Source of the DNA: Caulobacteraceae bacterium
GTDB lineage: Bacteria > Pseudomonadota > Alphaproteobacteria > Caulobacterales > Caulobacteraceae
DNA: 46,290 nucleotides
Direction of reading: 5' to 3'
NCBI GenBank assembly: GCA_031291645.1
Contig: JARLIQ010000069.1
Coordinates: 1-46,290 of the forward strand
Position numbers and translations under genes: made by a program. Shown piece by piece: positions 31,279 through 40,912 of this stretch. The stretch's first letter is position 1. Each line of letters begins with the position of its first letter. The notes beneath the pieces are model-generated. The model was given only the letters and a program-made list of their open reading frames with translations, made no database searches and was not told the DNA's origin.

Positions 31279-32292
31279 ATGCCCGACGAATTCAAACCCC
31301 TGCTGGCCAAGCTGGCCGACGGCGCGACCCTGTCCGAGGAGGACGCCGACACCTTCTTCGCGGCCTGCCTGCGGGGCGAGCCGACGCCGGCGCAGATCGC
31401 CGCGGCGGTGACGGCCATGCGGCTGCGCGGCGAGACGGTGGGCGAGATCACCGCCTGCGCCCGCGCCATGCGCCGCGCCGCCCTGACGCTGGACCACCCG
31501 TTCGAGGTGATCGACACCTGCGGCACCGGCGGCGACGGGCTGCACACCCTGAACATCTCGACCGCGGCGGCGTTCGTGGCCGCCGGCGGCGGCCTGAAGG
31601 TGGCCAAGCACGGCACCCGGGCGCTCTCGTCCAAGTCCGGCTCGTCCGACGTGCTGGCCGCCCTCGGCGTCAACATCGAGGCGGGGCCGGAGCTGCAGCT
31701 GAAGGCGCTGGAGCGGGCCGGCATCTGCTTCCTGTTCGCGCCGGCCCACCACGGCGCCATGCGCCACGTCATGCCGGTGCGGGCCGAGCTGGGCTTCCGC
31801 ACGGTGTTCAACCTCCTGGGCCCGCTGTCCAATCCGGCGGGGGCCAAGCGCCAGGTGCTGGGCGTCTATGACGTGCGCCTGGTCGAGCCGATCGCCCGGG
31901 TGCTGGGCGCCCTGGGCGCCGAGCGGGCCTGGACGGTGCACGGCGCGGGCATGGACGAGATGACCACGACCGGCGAATCGCACGTGGCCGAGTGGCGCGA
32001 CGGGCGGCTGCGCCTGTTCACCATCACGCCCGAGGCGGTGGGCCTGCGCCGCGCGGCCCTGGCCGACCTGAAGGGCGGCGAGCCGGCCGAGAACGCCCTG
32101 GCGCTGCGCGAGATGCTGGACGGCAAGCCCGGCCCCTACCGTGACGTGGTGGCGCTGAACGCCGCGGCGGCCTTCCTGGTCGCCGAAGCGGTCGAGACCC
32201 TGCGCGACGGGGTCGCCCTGGCCGAGGCCGTGATCGACGACGGCCGGGCCAAGGCCGCCCTGGACACCCTGATCGCGGTGACCGCGGCATGA
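31279..32292 (+). CDS. trpD: Anthranilate phosphoribosyltransferase
   Basis: This 337-residue enzyme joins anthranilate to phosphoribosyl pyrophosphate. The PRPP-binding motif [17 protein letters not shown] lies near residues 75-91, followed by [21 protein letters not shown] and the anthranilate-contacting [22 protein letters not shown] region. Length is typical. It starts 6 nt after trpG, and its stop overlaps the trpC ATG (ATGA). Confidence 0.98.
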   Translation: MPDEFKPLLAKLADGATLSEEDADTFFAACLRGEPTPAQIAAAVTAMRLRGETVGEITACARAMRRAALTLDHPFEVIDTCGTGGDGLHTLNISTAAAFVAAGGGLKVAKHGTRALSSKSGSSDVLAALGVNIEAGPELQLKALERAGICFLFAPAHHGAMRHVMPVRAELGFRTVFNLLGPLSNPAGAKRQVLGVYDVRLVEPIARVLGALGAERAWTVHGAGMDEMTTTGESHVAEWRDGRLRLFTITPEAVGLRRAALADLKGGEPAENALALREMLDGKPGPYRDVVALNAAAAFLVAEAVETLRDGVALAEAVIDDGRAKAALDTLIAVTAA

Positions 32293-33095
32293 GCGACATC
32301 CTGGACCGCATCGCCGCCTACAAGCGCGAGGAGGTGCGCCACCGCCGCGCCGCGCGCACCCAGGACGCCGTCGAGGCCGCCGCCGGGGCCGCCACGCCCC
32401 CGCGGGGCTTCCGCGCGGCGCTGGAGCGCGCCCATGCGCCCGGGCGTCTCGCCCTGATCGCCGAGATCAAGAAGGCCTCGCCGTCCAAGGGGCTGATCCG
32501 CGCCGATTTCGACCCGACGGCCCTGGCCCGCGCCTACGAGGCCGGCGGCGCCGCCTGCCTTTCCGTGCTGACCGACGGGCCGAGCTTCCAGGGCGACGAC
32601 GCCTATCTGGCCGGCGCGCGGGCCGCGACCCGCCTGCCGGCGCTGCGCAAGGAGTTCCTGGTCGACCCCTGGCAGGTCGCCGAATCACGGGCCTTGGGGG
32701 CCGACGCCATCCTGGTGATTCTGGCCATGGTCGGCGATTCGCTGGCCGCCGAACTGCTCGCCGAGGCCGCGCGATATGGCATGGACGCGCTGGTGGAGAC
32801 CCACGACGAGGCCGAGCTCGACCGCGCCGGCGCCCTCGGCGCGGACCTCGTGGGGGTCAACAATCGGAACCTCCGCACCTTCGTCACCGACCTCGCCGTG
32901 ACCGAGCGGCTGGCCCCGCGGGCGCCGAAAAACGCTTTGCTGGTAACGGAAAGCGGCATTTTCACGCCGGCCGACGCGGACCGGCTGGAGCGCGCGGGCG
33001 CGAGCGCCATGCTGGTCGGCGAGAGCCTGATGCGGCAGGCCGACGTCGAGGCGGCGACCCGCGCCCTGCTGGAGACCGAAGCCTCGTCAACTTGA
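32289..33095 (+). CDS. trpC: Indole-3-glycerol phosphate synthase
   Basis: This is a 268-residue single-domain TIM barrel without a fused TrpF. Catalytic signatures include [15 protein letters not shown] with the essential lysines, [37 protein letters not shown] and [12 protein letters not shown]. It closes the indole ring from carboxyphenylaminodeoxyribulose phosphate. The stop codon TGA at 33093-33095 is embedded in the TTGACA -35 hexamer proposed for lexA, so the trpC end and lexA promoter overlap. Confidence 0.98.
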   Translation: MSDILDRIAAYKREEVRHRRAARTQDAVEAAAGAATPPRGFRAALERAHAPGRLALIAEIKKASPSKGLIRADFDPTALARAYEAGGAACLSVLTDGPSFQGDDAYLAGARAATRLPALRKEFLVDPWQVAESRALGADAILVILAMVGDSLAAELLAEAARYGMDALVETHDEAELDRAGALGADLVGVNNRNLRTFVTDLAVTERLAPRAPKNALLVTESGIFTPADADRLERAGASAMLVGESLMRQADVEAATRALLETEASST

Positions 33096-33120
33096 CATTA
33101 AGGAAGAACACCTAGAGAAC
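33092..33120 (+). promoter_or_regulatory. lexA promoter with SOS box (GAAC-N7-GAAC)
   Basis: The -35-like TTGACA is at 33092-33097. The SOS box GAAC (33106-33109), seven bases, GAAC (33117-33120) exactly matches the alphaproteobacterial LexA operator and covers the expected -10 position, TAGAGA at 33113-33118. A further GTTC-N8-GTTC at 33141-33156 is one base too wide for the consensus. The site lies 45 nt before the lexA ATG and supports LexA autorepression. Confidence 0.88.
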
Positions 33121-33164
33121 ATCGCCAACGTTTGTGCTTTGTTCCAGCGAAGGTTCCTTCCGGC

Positions 33165-33863
33165 ATGCTCACCCGCAAGCAGCACGAATTGCTCATGTTC
33201 ATCCATGAGCGGATCAAGGAGACCGGCGTCTCGCCGTCGTTCGACGAGATGAAGGAGGCGCTCGACCTGGCCTCCAAGTCCGGCATCCACCGGCTGATCA
33301 CCGCGCTCGAGGAACGCGGCTTCCTGCGCCGCCTGCCGCACCGGGCCCGCGCGCTGGAGGTGGTCAAGCTGCCGCAGCAGGCGACGACCGCCGCCCCGCC
33401 GCAGGGACGCCAGGCCTTCCGCCCGCAGGTGGTCGAGGGCGGTGGAACGGCAGCCGCGCCGCCGCCGCCCGCCAACGAGGTGCGCGAACTGTCGGTCCTG
33501 GGCCGCATCGCCGCCGGCACGCCGATCGAGGCGATCCAGCACGAGCGCGAGCGGATGGTGGTGCCCGAGGCCATGCTGGGCGCGGGCGAGCACTTCGTCC
33601 TCGAGGTCCAGGGCGATTCGATGATCAACGCCGGCATCTACGACGGCGACTATGTGATCATCCGCCGGGGCCAGACCGCCAATTCCGGCGAGATCGTCGT
33701 CGCCCTGGTGATGGGCGAGGAAGCCACGCTCAAGCGCCTGCGCCGCAAGGGCGCCTCGGTGGCGCTGGAGGCCGCCAACCCGGCCTATGAGACCCGCATC
33801 TTCGGACCCGACCAGGTCCAGGTGCAGGGCAAGCTGGTCGGCCTCATTCGCCGCTACCACTAG
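33165..33863 (+). CDS. lexA: SOS transcriptional repressor LexA
   Basis: The product is 232 residues from ATG 33165 ([17 protein letters not shown]). The N-terminal winged helix spans about residues 1-65, with [20 protein letters not shown] as recognition region. The linker (about 66-105) is long and Gln/Pro-rich. The C-terminal S24 peptidase domain holds the self-cleavage bond Ala117-Gly118 in RIAAGTPI, nucleophile Ser152 in GDSMINAGI, and the general base Lys190 in EEATLKRL. RecA-stimulated self-cleavage derepresses SOS genes. The promoter carries a perfect SOS box. The 3' end overlaps the convergent comEC by 20 nt. Confidence 0.98.
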   Translation: MLTRKQHELLMFIHERIKETGVSPSFDEMKEALDLASKSGIHRLITALEERGFLRRLPHRARALEVVKLPQQATTAAPPQGRQAFRPQVVEGGGTAAAPPPPANEVRELSVLGRIAAGTPIEAIQHERERMVVPEAMLGAGEHFVLEVQGDSMINAGIYDGDYVIIRRGQTANSGEIVVALVMGEEATLKRLRRKGASVALEAANPAYETRIFGPDQVQVQGKLVGLIRRYH

Positions 33864-36135
33864 GATTTGACCAGGGCCTGCGCCCTCGCATGGGCTGGGC
33901 CCAGACGATGCGCCAGCCCTTGGCCGCCGCATAGACGTCGGCCGCGCCGTCGGCCGCGAAGGCCTCCGGCCCCAGGATGACCGGCGCCCGGCAGCCGTCG
34001 CTCACAGCCACCGGAGCGCGGGTCACCAGGATGTCGGCGTGGGCGCACAGCGCCGCCAGCCGGTCGGCGGGCGCGGGCCTGGTGCTCCACCAGGCCGCCA
34101 GCGCCGGGCGCGCCGGCCCGATCGGAACACAGCCCTTGCGGTCGCAGGTGAAGGCCTTGGCCTGGGCGGCCGCGGCGTCGGCCGGCTGGGCGAGCCCGGT
34201 CTGCTGGGCCCAGAGCTGGGTCGCATAGGCCCGCTTGCCGGGCTTGAGCGCGACCGCCTGGCCCGCGATCGCCACCGCCGCATCGTCCCCGTCCGAGGCG
34301 ATCCAGGCCACCGGCGCGGCCGGCCTCGGCCACAGGGCCACGGCCAAGCCCAGCGGCAGGCCGACGACGCGCAGCCACCCGCGCCAGAGGCAGGCGATCA
34401 GTATGCCGACGAACGAGATCAACAGGGCCGGAAACGGCGCGCTGGTCATGGCGACCTGGGCGTGGGGGCCGTTCGCGAACACGTGGGCCAGCCAGACGAT
34501 GGCCTTGGCAGCCCAGCCGGCGACGAACAGCGGCCCGGCGGTGAGCGCGGGCCCGGCGCCCAGCCCCTCCCCGATCGCGCCGAGCGCCAGGGCCGGCATC
34601 ATCACCGCCCCGGCGAGGAAGTCCGCGCTGAGGTTGGCGAAGACGCCATAGACCGCGAGGCGGTTGAAGTGCTGGATCGAGAACGGCCCGGTGGCCGCGC
34701 CCGCGACCAGGCTCACCGCCAGCATGGCGATGGTCCAGTCGCGCAGGCGCTGGAGCGCCGCCAGCATCCAGGGCAAGCCCGCCGCCGCGGGCGCGCGCGG
34801 CCAGACCTCGGCCAGGGCGATCAGGGCGGCGGTGGCGCAGAACGACATCTGGAAGCCCGGCTGGACCACGTCCTCGGGCTGCAGCACCAGGATCGCCAGC
34901 GCCGCGATGGCCAGGGAATGCAGGCTGAGCGCGCGCCGATCGGCCAGGATGGCGAGGAAGGCGGTCGAGGCGGTGATGGCCGCGCGCACGGCCGGCGGAT
35001 GGGCGCCGGAGAGGCCCAGGTAGACCGCCACGGCCGCAAGCCCGCCGGCCGCGGCCAGCTTCTTGCCCGGAACCCGCAGCGCCAGCCAGGGCCAGGCCGC
35101 GACGCCGAGCCGCAGGGCGAAGAAGACGAAGCCGCTGACGGCGGCGGTGTGCAGGCCGGCGATGGCCAGCATGTGGGCGAGCCCGGACGCGCGCAGGTCG
35201 TCCCGGCTCTGGTCGTCCAGCCAGTCCTCGTGACTGGTCGCGACGGTGACCACCAGGCCCGTGGCGCCCCCGTCCCGGGGTCCCATCAGGCTGCTGACGT
35301 CGGCGGCCAGGCGCTGGGCCAGCGACCAGCGCGCCGCGTTGACGGCCATCTCCCAGCGCAACGGCCAGGACGGCGGGGCCAGGTCGATGACGCTGGGCGC
35401 GGCCTTCGAGAAGCCGACGCCGCCGATCCCCTGGAACCAGGCGTCGCGGGCGAAGTCGTAGCCGCCCGGCGCGGCCGGCGCGGGCGGCGGATCGAGTAGG
35501 GCGCGGATGCGGATCGCCGAGCCCGGCCCCAGCACCGCCTCGGGCGGGACGACGATGCGCACCAGGCGCGGGGTGCGCGACGGCTCCAGCCGCTCGATGC
35601 GCACCGGCGCGATCAGCAGCCGCGCCCCGCTCTCGCTCGGGTTGGCGACATCGACCACCCAGCCCTCGACCTCGACCATGCCCGCGTGGGCGGGCGCGAT
35701 GGGGCCTGCGGCCAGGTCGCTGTGCAGCTTCGCCGCCGCCAGGCCGCAAACCGCCGCGGCGACGAGGCCGGCCAGCACCGCCGCGGCCCGGCTGGGCGCA
35801 TAGCGGCGCACGGCCAGCGCGAGCGCCACGGCGGCCGCCGCCGCGATCAGCAGCGGCAGGGCGGGCGGTTCGGTCTTCAGCCCCAGATAGGTCGCCGCGC
35901 CGGCCCCGAACGCCACCGGCGTCCACAGGAAGGCGCGGTCGAGCTGGGCCGCGGCCTGGTCCCTCAGACCGGCCCCGACCGCACCGAGGCTAGGAAGGCC
36001 GAGCCGGCGCGTGCTAAGACCCCGCGCCCATTGCCGCCGCGTCGCCCGATCGTCCGCGCGCGGCGGATCAGCCTCCTTGTCCGGGAATTCGATGTCCGCC
36101 CCGTCCCCCGCCGACAGACCTGTCGTCACCCGCAT
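33844..36135 (-). CDS. ComEC/Rec2-family competence protein
   Basis: This is a polytopic membrane protein of about 763 residues. The N-terminal DUF4131-like region has helices around [15 protein letters not shown] and [19 protein letters not shown] and a soluble OB-like domain. The central Competence domain includes [21 protein letters not shown] and [18 protein letters not shown]. The C-terminal segment is short and lacks the HxHxDH metallo-beta-lactamase motif of Gram-positive ComEC. It should form the inner-membrane channel for transforming DNA. Start choice is uncertain: in this frame the only start codons upstream of the first helix are ATG 36135 and GTG 36129, which overlap the divergent gltX start region by about 40 nt. 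Confidence 0.88.
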   Translation of the reverse strand: MRVTTGLSAGDGADIEFPDKEADPPRADDRATRRQWARGLSTRRLGLPSLGAVGAGLRDQAAAQLDRAFLWTPVAFGAGAATYLGLKTEPPALPLLIAAAAAVALALAVRRYAPSRAAAVLAGLVAAAVCGLAAAKLHSDLAAGPIAPAHAGMVEVEGWVVDVANPSESGARLLIAPVRIERLEPSRTPRLVRIVVPPEAVLGPGSAIRIRALLDPPPAPAAPGGYDFARDAWFQGIGGVGFSKAAPSVIDLAPPSWPLRWEMAVNAARWSLAQRLAADVSSLMGPRDGGATGLVVTVATSHEDWLDDQSRDDLRASGLAHMLAIAGLHTAAVSGFVFFALRLGVAAWPWLALRVPGKKLAAAGGLAAVAVYLGLSGAHPPAVRAAITASTAFLAILADRRALSLHSLAIAALAILVLQPEDVVQPGFQMSFCATAALIALAEVWPRAPAAAGLPWMLAALQRLRDWTIAMLAVSLVAGAATGPFSIQHFNRLAVYGVFANLSADFLAGAVMMPALALGAIGEGLGAGPALTAGPLFVAGWAAKAIVWLAHVFANGPHAQVAMTSAPFPALLISFVGILIACLWRGWLRVVGLPLGLAVALWPRPAAPVAWIASDGDDAAVAIAGQAVALKPGKRAYATQLWAQQTGLAQPADAAAAQAKAFTCDRKGCVPIGPARPALAAWWSTRPAPADRLAALCAHADILVTRAPVAVSDGCRAPVILGPEAFAADGAADVYAAAKGWRIVWAQPMRGRRPWSNPSGSGE

Positions 36136-37513
36136 CGCCCCCTCGCCCACCGGGATGATGCACATTGGCACGGCAAGAGCCGCGCTTTACAACTGGCTGT
36201 ATGCTCGCCACTGCGGCGGGACCTTCCTTTTGCGCATCGAAGACACAGACCGCGAGCGCTCGACCCAGCCGGCGGTGCAGGTGATCCTGGACGGGCTGGA
36301 ATGGCTGGGCCTGCACCCGGACGCCCCGCCCGTCTTCCAGCACGCCAACGCCGAGCGCCACCGCGAGGTGGTCCAGCACATGCTGGAGATCGGCCGCGCC
36401 TACCGCTGCTACATGACCGTCGAGGAACTGGAGGTCGAGCGCGAGAAGGCCCGCGCCGAGGGCCGCGCCATCCGCTCGCCCTGGCGCGACCGCGAGCCGC
36501 CGGCCGGCGCCAACCAGCCGTTCGTGGTGCGCTTCCGCGGGCCGCTGGAGGGCGAGACCATCGTCGACGACCTGATCAAGGGCCCGGTCCGGTTCATGAA
36601 CAAGGAGTTGGACGACCTGGTCCTGCTGCGCTCGGACGGCGCGCCGACCTACAACCTCGCCGTGGTGGTCGACGACCACGACATGGGCATCACCCACGTG
36701 ATCCGCGGCGACGACCACCTGAGCAACGCCGCGCGCCAGTCGCTGATCTTCGAGGCCCTCGGCTGGGCCCGGCCGGCGTTCGGCCACATGCCGATGATCC
36801 ACGGCCCGGACGGCAAGAAGCTGTCAAAGCGCCACGGCGCCCAGGCGGTCAGCGAGTTCGCCGACATGGGCTACCTGCCCGAGGCGATGCGCAACTACCT
36901 GGCGCGGCTCGGCTGGGGCCACGGCGACGACGAGATCTTCTCCGACGAGCAGGCGATCGCCTGGTTCGACGTGGCCGACGTGGTCTCCTCGCCCGCGCGG
37001 CTGGACTGGGACAAGCTGGGCTTCATCAACAACCACTATCTGCGCCAGGCGGACGACGGCCGGCTGTTCGACATGGTCCGCGACGTCCACGCCGGCCGGG
37101 GCGTGCACCTACACGAGACGGCCCTGCCGGCCCTGGCGCGGGCCGTCCCGCTGGTGAAGGAAGGGGCCAAGACCCTGCTGGACCTGGCGGACCTGACGGT
37201 CTTCACTTTGAAGGCCCGCCCGCTCGAACTGGACGCGCGCACCCAGGGCCTGCTGACCGAGGAGACGCGCGCACGGCTGTCACGTTTGCGCGATAGCCTG
37301 GCGGACGCGTCCGACTGGAGCGTTCCCACCCTGAACGCGCTTCTGCGCGCGTTCGCGGAGGGCGAAGGGGTGGGTCTCGGCAAGTTCGGGCCGGCGCTGC
37401 GCGGCGTGCTTTCCGGGGGCGCACCGGCCCCCGACCTGGCCAGCACCCTCTGCGCCCTCGGCGACGCAGAGAGTCTCGGCCGGATTGATGATGCTCTTTC
37501 GCAGTTGCGGTAA
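36092..37513 (+). CDS. gltX: Glutamyl-tRNA synthetase
   Basis: This 473-residue class I aminoacyl-tRNA synthetase starts at ATG 36092. It has the HIGH-type motif in APSPTGMMHIGTARAALYNW at about residue 20, the KMSKS-type motif KKLSKRHGA (about 247-255), and the alphaproteobacterial GluRS helical anticodon-binding C-terminus. The GRLFDMVRD and LRDSLADASDW segments fit that domain. A longer upstream frame exists but adds low-complexity residues. Alphaproteobacteria often have two GltX paralogues, and whether this one is the discriminating enzyme cannot be told. It is followed by gltA after 68 nt. Confidence 0.96.
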   Translation: MSAPSPADRPVVTRIAPSPTGMMHIGTARAALYNWLYARHCGGTFLLRIEDTDRERSTQPAVQVILDGLEWLGLHPDAPPVFQHANAERHREVVQHMLEIGRAYRCYMTVEELEVEREKARAEGRAIRSPWRDREPPAGANQPFVVRFRGPLEGETIVDDLIKGPVRFMNKELDDLVLLRSDGAPTYNLAVVVDDHDMGITHVIRGDDHLSNAARQSLIFEALGWARPAFGHMPMIHGPDGKKLSKRHGAQAVSEFADMGYLPEAMRNYLARLGWGHGDDEIFSDEQAIAWFDVADVVSSPARLDWDKLGFINNHYLRQADDGRLFDMVRDVHAGRGVHLHETALPALARAVPLVKEGAKTLLDLADLTVFTLKARPLELDARTQGLLTEETRARLSRLRDSLADASDWSVPTLNALLRAFAEGEGVGLGKFGPALRGVLSGGAPAPDLASTLCALGDAESLGRIDDALSQLR

Positions 37514-37524
37514 GACGCTATAAC
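37496..37524 (+). promoter_or_regulatory. Candidate gltA promoter
   Basis: GCTATAAC at 37517-37524 matches the Caulobacter housekeeping -10 consensus GCTANAWC perfectly. CTTTCGC at 37496-37502 matches 5 of 7 positions of the TTGTCGS -35 consensus with a 14-nt spacer. The -35 lies inside the end of gltX, and the gltA ATG is 58 nt downstream. Confidence 0.55.
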
Positions 37525-37581
37525 GCGTCCCGAACAAGCGTATGGCCGCTCGCGGCCTCTTGAACACAGAAGGCTTTCGGC

Positions 37582-38883
37582 ATGACGGAAACGAGCGCTG
37601 CCAATCGCACGGCGACCCTTACGCTGGACGGAAAATCCTATGACCTGCAGGTGATCAAGGGCACCACGGGCCCGGACGTCGTCGATGTGCGAAAGCTGTA
37701 TGGCGACGCCGACGTCTTCACCTTCGACCCGGGCTTCACCTCGACGGCGAGCTGCGAGAGCAAGATCACCTATATCGACGGCGACGCCGGGGTCTTGCTG
37801 CACCGCGGCTATCCGATCGAGGAACTGGCCGAGCACTCCAGCTTCCTGGAGGTCTGCTACCTGCTGCTGCACGGCGAGCTGCCGACGGCCAGCGAGTTCG
37901 AGGCCTTCGAACACACCATCACCTACCACACCATGCTGCATGCGCAGTTCGACCGGTTCTTCTCCGGTTTCCGCAGCGACGCCCACCCGATGGCGATCAT
38001 GACCGGCGCGGTCGGGGCCCTGTCGGCCTTCTACCACGACAGCATCAACGTCGATGACGCCAAGCAGCGCGAGATCTCGGCCCACCGGCTGATCGCCAAG
38101 ATGCCGACCATCGCCGCGCGCGCCTACAAGTACTCGGTCGGCCAGCCGTTCGTGTCGCCGCGCAACGACCACGGCTACGCCGAGAACTTCCTGCGCATGG
38201 CCTTCAGCGTCCCGGCCGAGGATTGGAAGCCCAATCCGGTGCTGACCAAGGCCATGGACCGGATCTTCATCCTGCACGCCGACCACGAGCAGAACGCCTC
38301 CACCTCGACGGTGCGCCTGGCGGGTTCGTCGGGCGCCAACCCGTTCGCCTGCATCGCGGCCGGCATCGCCTGCCTCTGGGGCCCCAGCCATGGCGGGGCC
38401 AACGAAGAAGCGCTGAACATGCTCAAGGAGATCGGCTCGGTCGACCGCATCCCCGAGTACGTCCAGGGCGTGAAGGACCGCAAGTACCGCCTGATGGGCT
38501 TCGGCCACCGGGTCTACAAGAACTACGATCCGCGCGCCAAGGTGATGCAGAAGACCTGCCACGAGGTGCTCGAAGAGGTCGGCGACGCGGACGATCCGCT
38601 GCTGAAGGTGGCCATGGAGCTCGAGAAGATCGCGCTCAACGACCCCTATTTCGTCGACCGCAAGCTGTACCCGAACGTCGACTTCTATTCCGGCATCACC
38701 CTGCGCGCGCTGGGCTTCCCGCCGGAGATGTTCACCGTGCTGTTCGCCCTGGCCCGCACCGTGGGCTGGATCAGCCAGTGGAAGGAGATGTTCGAGGATC
38801 CGCAGCGCAAGATCGGCCGCCCGCGGCAGCTCTACACCGGCGCCCTGCGGCGCTCGTTCACCCCGATCGACCAGCGCGGCTGA
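37582..38883 (+). CDS. gltA: Citrate synthase
   Basis: This is a 433-residue type II, Gram-negative-style citrate synthase that condenses acetyl-CoA with oxaloacetate. The active-site histidines are in [14 protein letters not shown] and in [12 protein letters not shown], with the conserved [18 protein letters not shown] segment. The aspartate-bearing region is [20 protein letters not shown]. Type II enzymes are usually NADH-sensitive; the NADH site was not assessed here. It has its own candidate promoter in the gltX end and is convergent with lpxB, 7 nt apart. Confidence 0.98.
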   Translation: MTETSAANRTATLTLDGKSYDLQVIKGTTGPDVVDVRKLYGDADVFTFDPGFTSTASCESKITYIDGDAGVLLHRGYPIEELAEHSSFLEVCYLLLHGELPTASEFEAFEHTITYHTMLHAQFDRFFSGFRSDAHPMAIMTGAVGALSAFYHDSINVDDAKQREISAHRLIAKMPTIAARAYKYSVGQPFVSPRNDHGYAENFLRMAFSVPAEDWKPNPVLTKAMDRIFILHADHEQNASTSTVRLAGSSGANPFACIAAGIACLWGPSHGGANEEALNMLKEIGSVDRIPEYVQGVKDRKYRLMGFGHRVYKNYDPRAKVMQKTCHEVLEEVGDADDPLLKVAMELEKIALNDPYFVDRKLYPNVDFYSGITLRALGFPPEMFTVLFALARTVGWISQWKEMFEDPQRKIGRPRQLYTGALRRSFTPIDQRG

Positions 38884-38890
38884 TCACAGC

Positions 38891-40069
38891 CTAGCTCGGG
38901 GCGCGCCGCGCCTCGAGCATTCCCGCGACCACCTCGGCGGCCCGTTCCGACGGATCGGGCTGACCGCGGCCCATCCGCTCCAGGGCGTCGTTCTGGTCGG
39001 CGACCTGGCGCGCGCGCAGGGCCGGATCGTCCAGCCGCTCCGCCAGGACCCGCGCCAGGGCCGGGCCGTTGCAGTCCTTCTGGATCATCTCCGGCGCCAC
39101 CGCCCGTCCCGCGGCGATGTTCAGCAGGGTGATGAAGGGCGTGCGGATCAGCGGCTTGATCAGGGCGTAGGTGATCGCGCCCACCCGGTAGGCCACGACC
39201 ATCGGGCAGCCCGCCAGCGCCAGCTCGGTCGTCACCGTGCCGCTGCAGGCGAGCGCGACCGTGGCCGCCTTCATGGCGTCGAACCTGGCCGCCTCGCCTT
39301 CGACGACGGCGGCCGCATGGGGCCAGGCGGCCAGCCGCGCCCTCACCTGCTCGACCACGGTGGGCGCCGCGGGCACCACGACGCGAAGGTTGGGCCGCTC
39401 GGCCATCAGCCTGGCGGCGGCGTCCTCGAACGGCGGCATCACCCGCGCGATCTCGGCCGGCCGGCTGCCCGGCAGGAGCAGCAGGATCGGATCGTCCGGC
39501 TCCGCCCCGATCCGGGCCCGCAGGCGCGCGCCGTCGGCGCCCGACAGGTCCCGCGACAGGCTGGGATTGCCGACGAAGGTGGTCTTCAGGCCTTCCTTCT
39601 CGAAATAGGGCGCATCGAAGCTGTGGATGGCCAGCAGGTGGTCGACCGCCTGGGCCAGGGTGCGCGCGCGGCCAGGCCGGGAGGCCCAGACCTGGGGCCC
39701 GACGTACTTGACCAGCGGCAGGCCGGGATCCAGCCGGCGCAGGCGCTTGGCCACGCGCAGGGTGAAGCCCCAGGAATCGATCAGGACCGCGATGTCCGGC
39801 TTCTCGCGCGCCGCCAGGGCCGCCGTCTCGTCGGCGCGGGCGACCACCTTGGGATAGGCCATCAGCCCCTCCAGCAGGCCGAGGATCGACAGCTCGCCGA
39901 TGTCGAACGGGCTCTGCACCCCCTCGCGCGCCATCTGCGCCCCGCCGACGCCGACGAACCGCACCCGGTCCGCGCCCAGGCGCCGCTTCAGCGCCCGCGC
40001 CAGCTCGGCCCCCAGCGCGTCGCCGGACGCCTCGGCGGCGACCAGCATCACGCAGGCCGGCCGGTTCAT
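38891..40069 (-). CDS. lpxB: Lipid-A-disaccharide synthase
   Basis: This is a 392-residue GT-B glycosyltransferase of family 19. VMLVAAEASGDALGAELARALKRR at the N-terminus is the LpxB signature. LVKYVGPQVWASRPGRAR and LLLPGSRPAEIARVMPPF are further conserved blocks, and CSGTVTTELALAGCPMVVAYRV near the C-terminus binds the nucleotide sugar. It joins lipid X and UDP-diacylglucosamine at the inner membrane. It is the last gene of the lpxD-fabZ-lpxA-lpxI-lpxB run, and its ATG overlaps the lpxI stop (ATGA). Confidence 0.98.
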   Translation of the reverse strand: MNRPACVMLVAAEASGDALGAELARALKRRLGADRVRFVGVGGAQMAREGVQSPFDIGELSILGLLEGLMAYPKVVARADETAALAAREKPDIAVLIDSWGFTLRVAKRLRRLDPGLPLVKYVGPQVWASRPGRARTLAQAVDHLLAIHSFDAPYFEKEGLKTTFVGNPSLSRDLSGADGARLRARIGAEPDDPILLLLPGSRPAEIARVMPPFEDAAARLMAERPNLRVVVPAAPTVVEQVRARLAAWPHAAAVVEGEAARFDAMKAATVALACSGTVTTELALAGCPMVVAYRVGAITYALIKPLIRTPFITLLNIAAGRAVAPEMIQKDCNGPALARVLAERLDDPALRARQVADQNDALERMGRGQPDPSERAAEVVAGMLEARRAPS

Positions 40070-40908
40070 CGTCCGCCTTGCCGCGGCAGGCCGAGAATGA
40101 AGATGCCGAGTTCGTCCGCCGCCGCGACCACGGCCGGCCGGTCGACGATCAGGAGCGCGCCCGCCTCGCCAACGATGCCGGCCAGGCCCGCGCGGGCCGC
40201 GCCCATCACCGTCGCCGGCCCGATGGTGGGCAGGTCGATGCGGCGGTCCTGGTTCGGCTTGGGCGCCTTGGCCAGGACGCCGGCAGGCGCCTCGGGCGTC
40301 CCGCGCAGCGACGACGGCAACTGGGCGCAGCGGCGCAGCATGGCGTCGGTGCCCTCCTGGGCCTCGACGGCCAGCACCACCCCGCGCGCCGAGACGGCCG
40401 CCTGGCCGATGTCCAGTTCGCCCAGGGCCCGGGCCGCGCGCATGGCCCGGTCGATGTCCAGGCCGTCGGCCTCGCCCGGCTGGCGCGCGCCCAGCGGGCC
40501 CTCGCCCAGGGTGAGGCCGCCCACCACCTGGTCGGCGCCCTCGACCTTGAAGCCCTCGCGCTCGAACTCGTGGATCACGTACCGGAGCAGGGCGTCGTCG
40601 CCCTTGGCGCCGGCGGCGATGGCCCCCGGCAACGAAGCCAGGCCCCGCAGGTCGGGCCTGAGCGCGGCGAAGTCCGGCCGCGGCACCAGTCCGGCGAAGC
40701 AGACCGCCTCGCAGCGCGCCTGCTTCAAGGCCTTGAAGGTCTTGCCGAATTCCGCGAGGCCCGCGTCGACGCCGTCGAATTCGGCCAGGGCGGCGTCGGC
40801 GAAGCCCTTGAGCCGCACCACGAAGGTCGGCCGATCCGCCGCCCGGCAGGCGCTGAGGATCTCCAGCGGCAACCCGCCCCCTCCGGCGATCAGGCCCAGC
40901 TTGCTCAT
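40066..40908 (-). CDS. lpxI: UDP-2,3-diacylglucosamine pyrophosphatase LpxI
   Basis: The product is 280 residues. KLGLIAGGGGLPLEILSACR at the N-terminus and the C-terminal segments PKPNQDRRIDLPTIGPATV and ALLIVDRPAVVAAADELGIFILG define the DUF1009/LpxI family. LpxI replaces LpxH in many alphaproteobacteria and was characterised from Caulobacter crescentus. It hydrolyses UDP-2,3-diacylglucosamine to lipid X and UMP. It lies 4 nt after lpxA and overlaps lpxB, which matches its step between LpxD and LpxB. Confidence 0.95.
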   Translation of the reverse strand: MSKLGLIAGGGGLPLEILSACRAADRPTFVVRLKGFADAALAEFDGVDAGLAEFGKTFKALKQARCEAVCFAGLVPRPDFAALRPDLRGLASLPGAIAAGAKGDDALLRYVIHEFEREGFKVEGADQVVGGLTLGEGPLGARQPGEADGLDIDRAMRAARALGELDIGQAAVSARGVVLAVEAQEGTDAMLRRCAQLPSSLRGTPEAPAGVLAKAPKPNQDRRIDLPTIGPATVMGAARAGLAGIVGEAGALLIVDRPAVVAAADELGIFILGLPRQGGR

Positions 40909-40912
40909 GGCG

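Noticed and set aside
33141-33156. GTTC-N8-GTTC as a second SOS box at lexA
   Set aside because: The spacer is 8, not the 7 required by the alphaproteobacterial consensus, so it is mentioned only as a weak candidate.
34039-35499. Long plus-strand open frame across comEC
   Set aside because: It is antisense to a clear ComEC reading frame and has Arg/Gly/Gln-rich low-complexity composition. Such mirror frames are expected at this GC content; the same applies to long antisense frames over pdhABC, lpd, eno, pyrG and the lpx genes.
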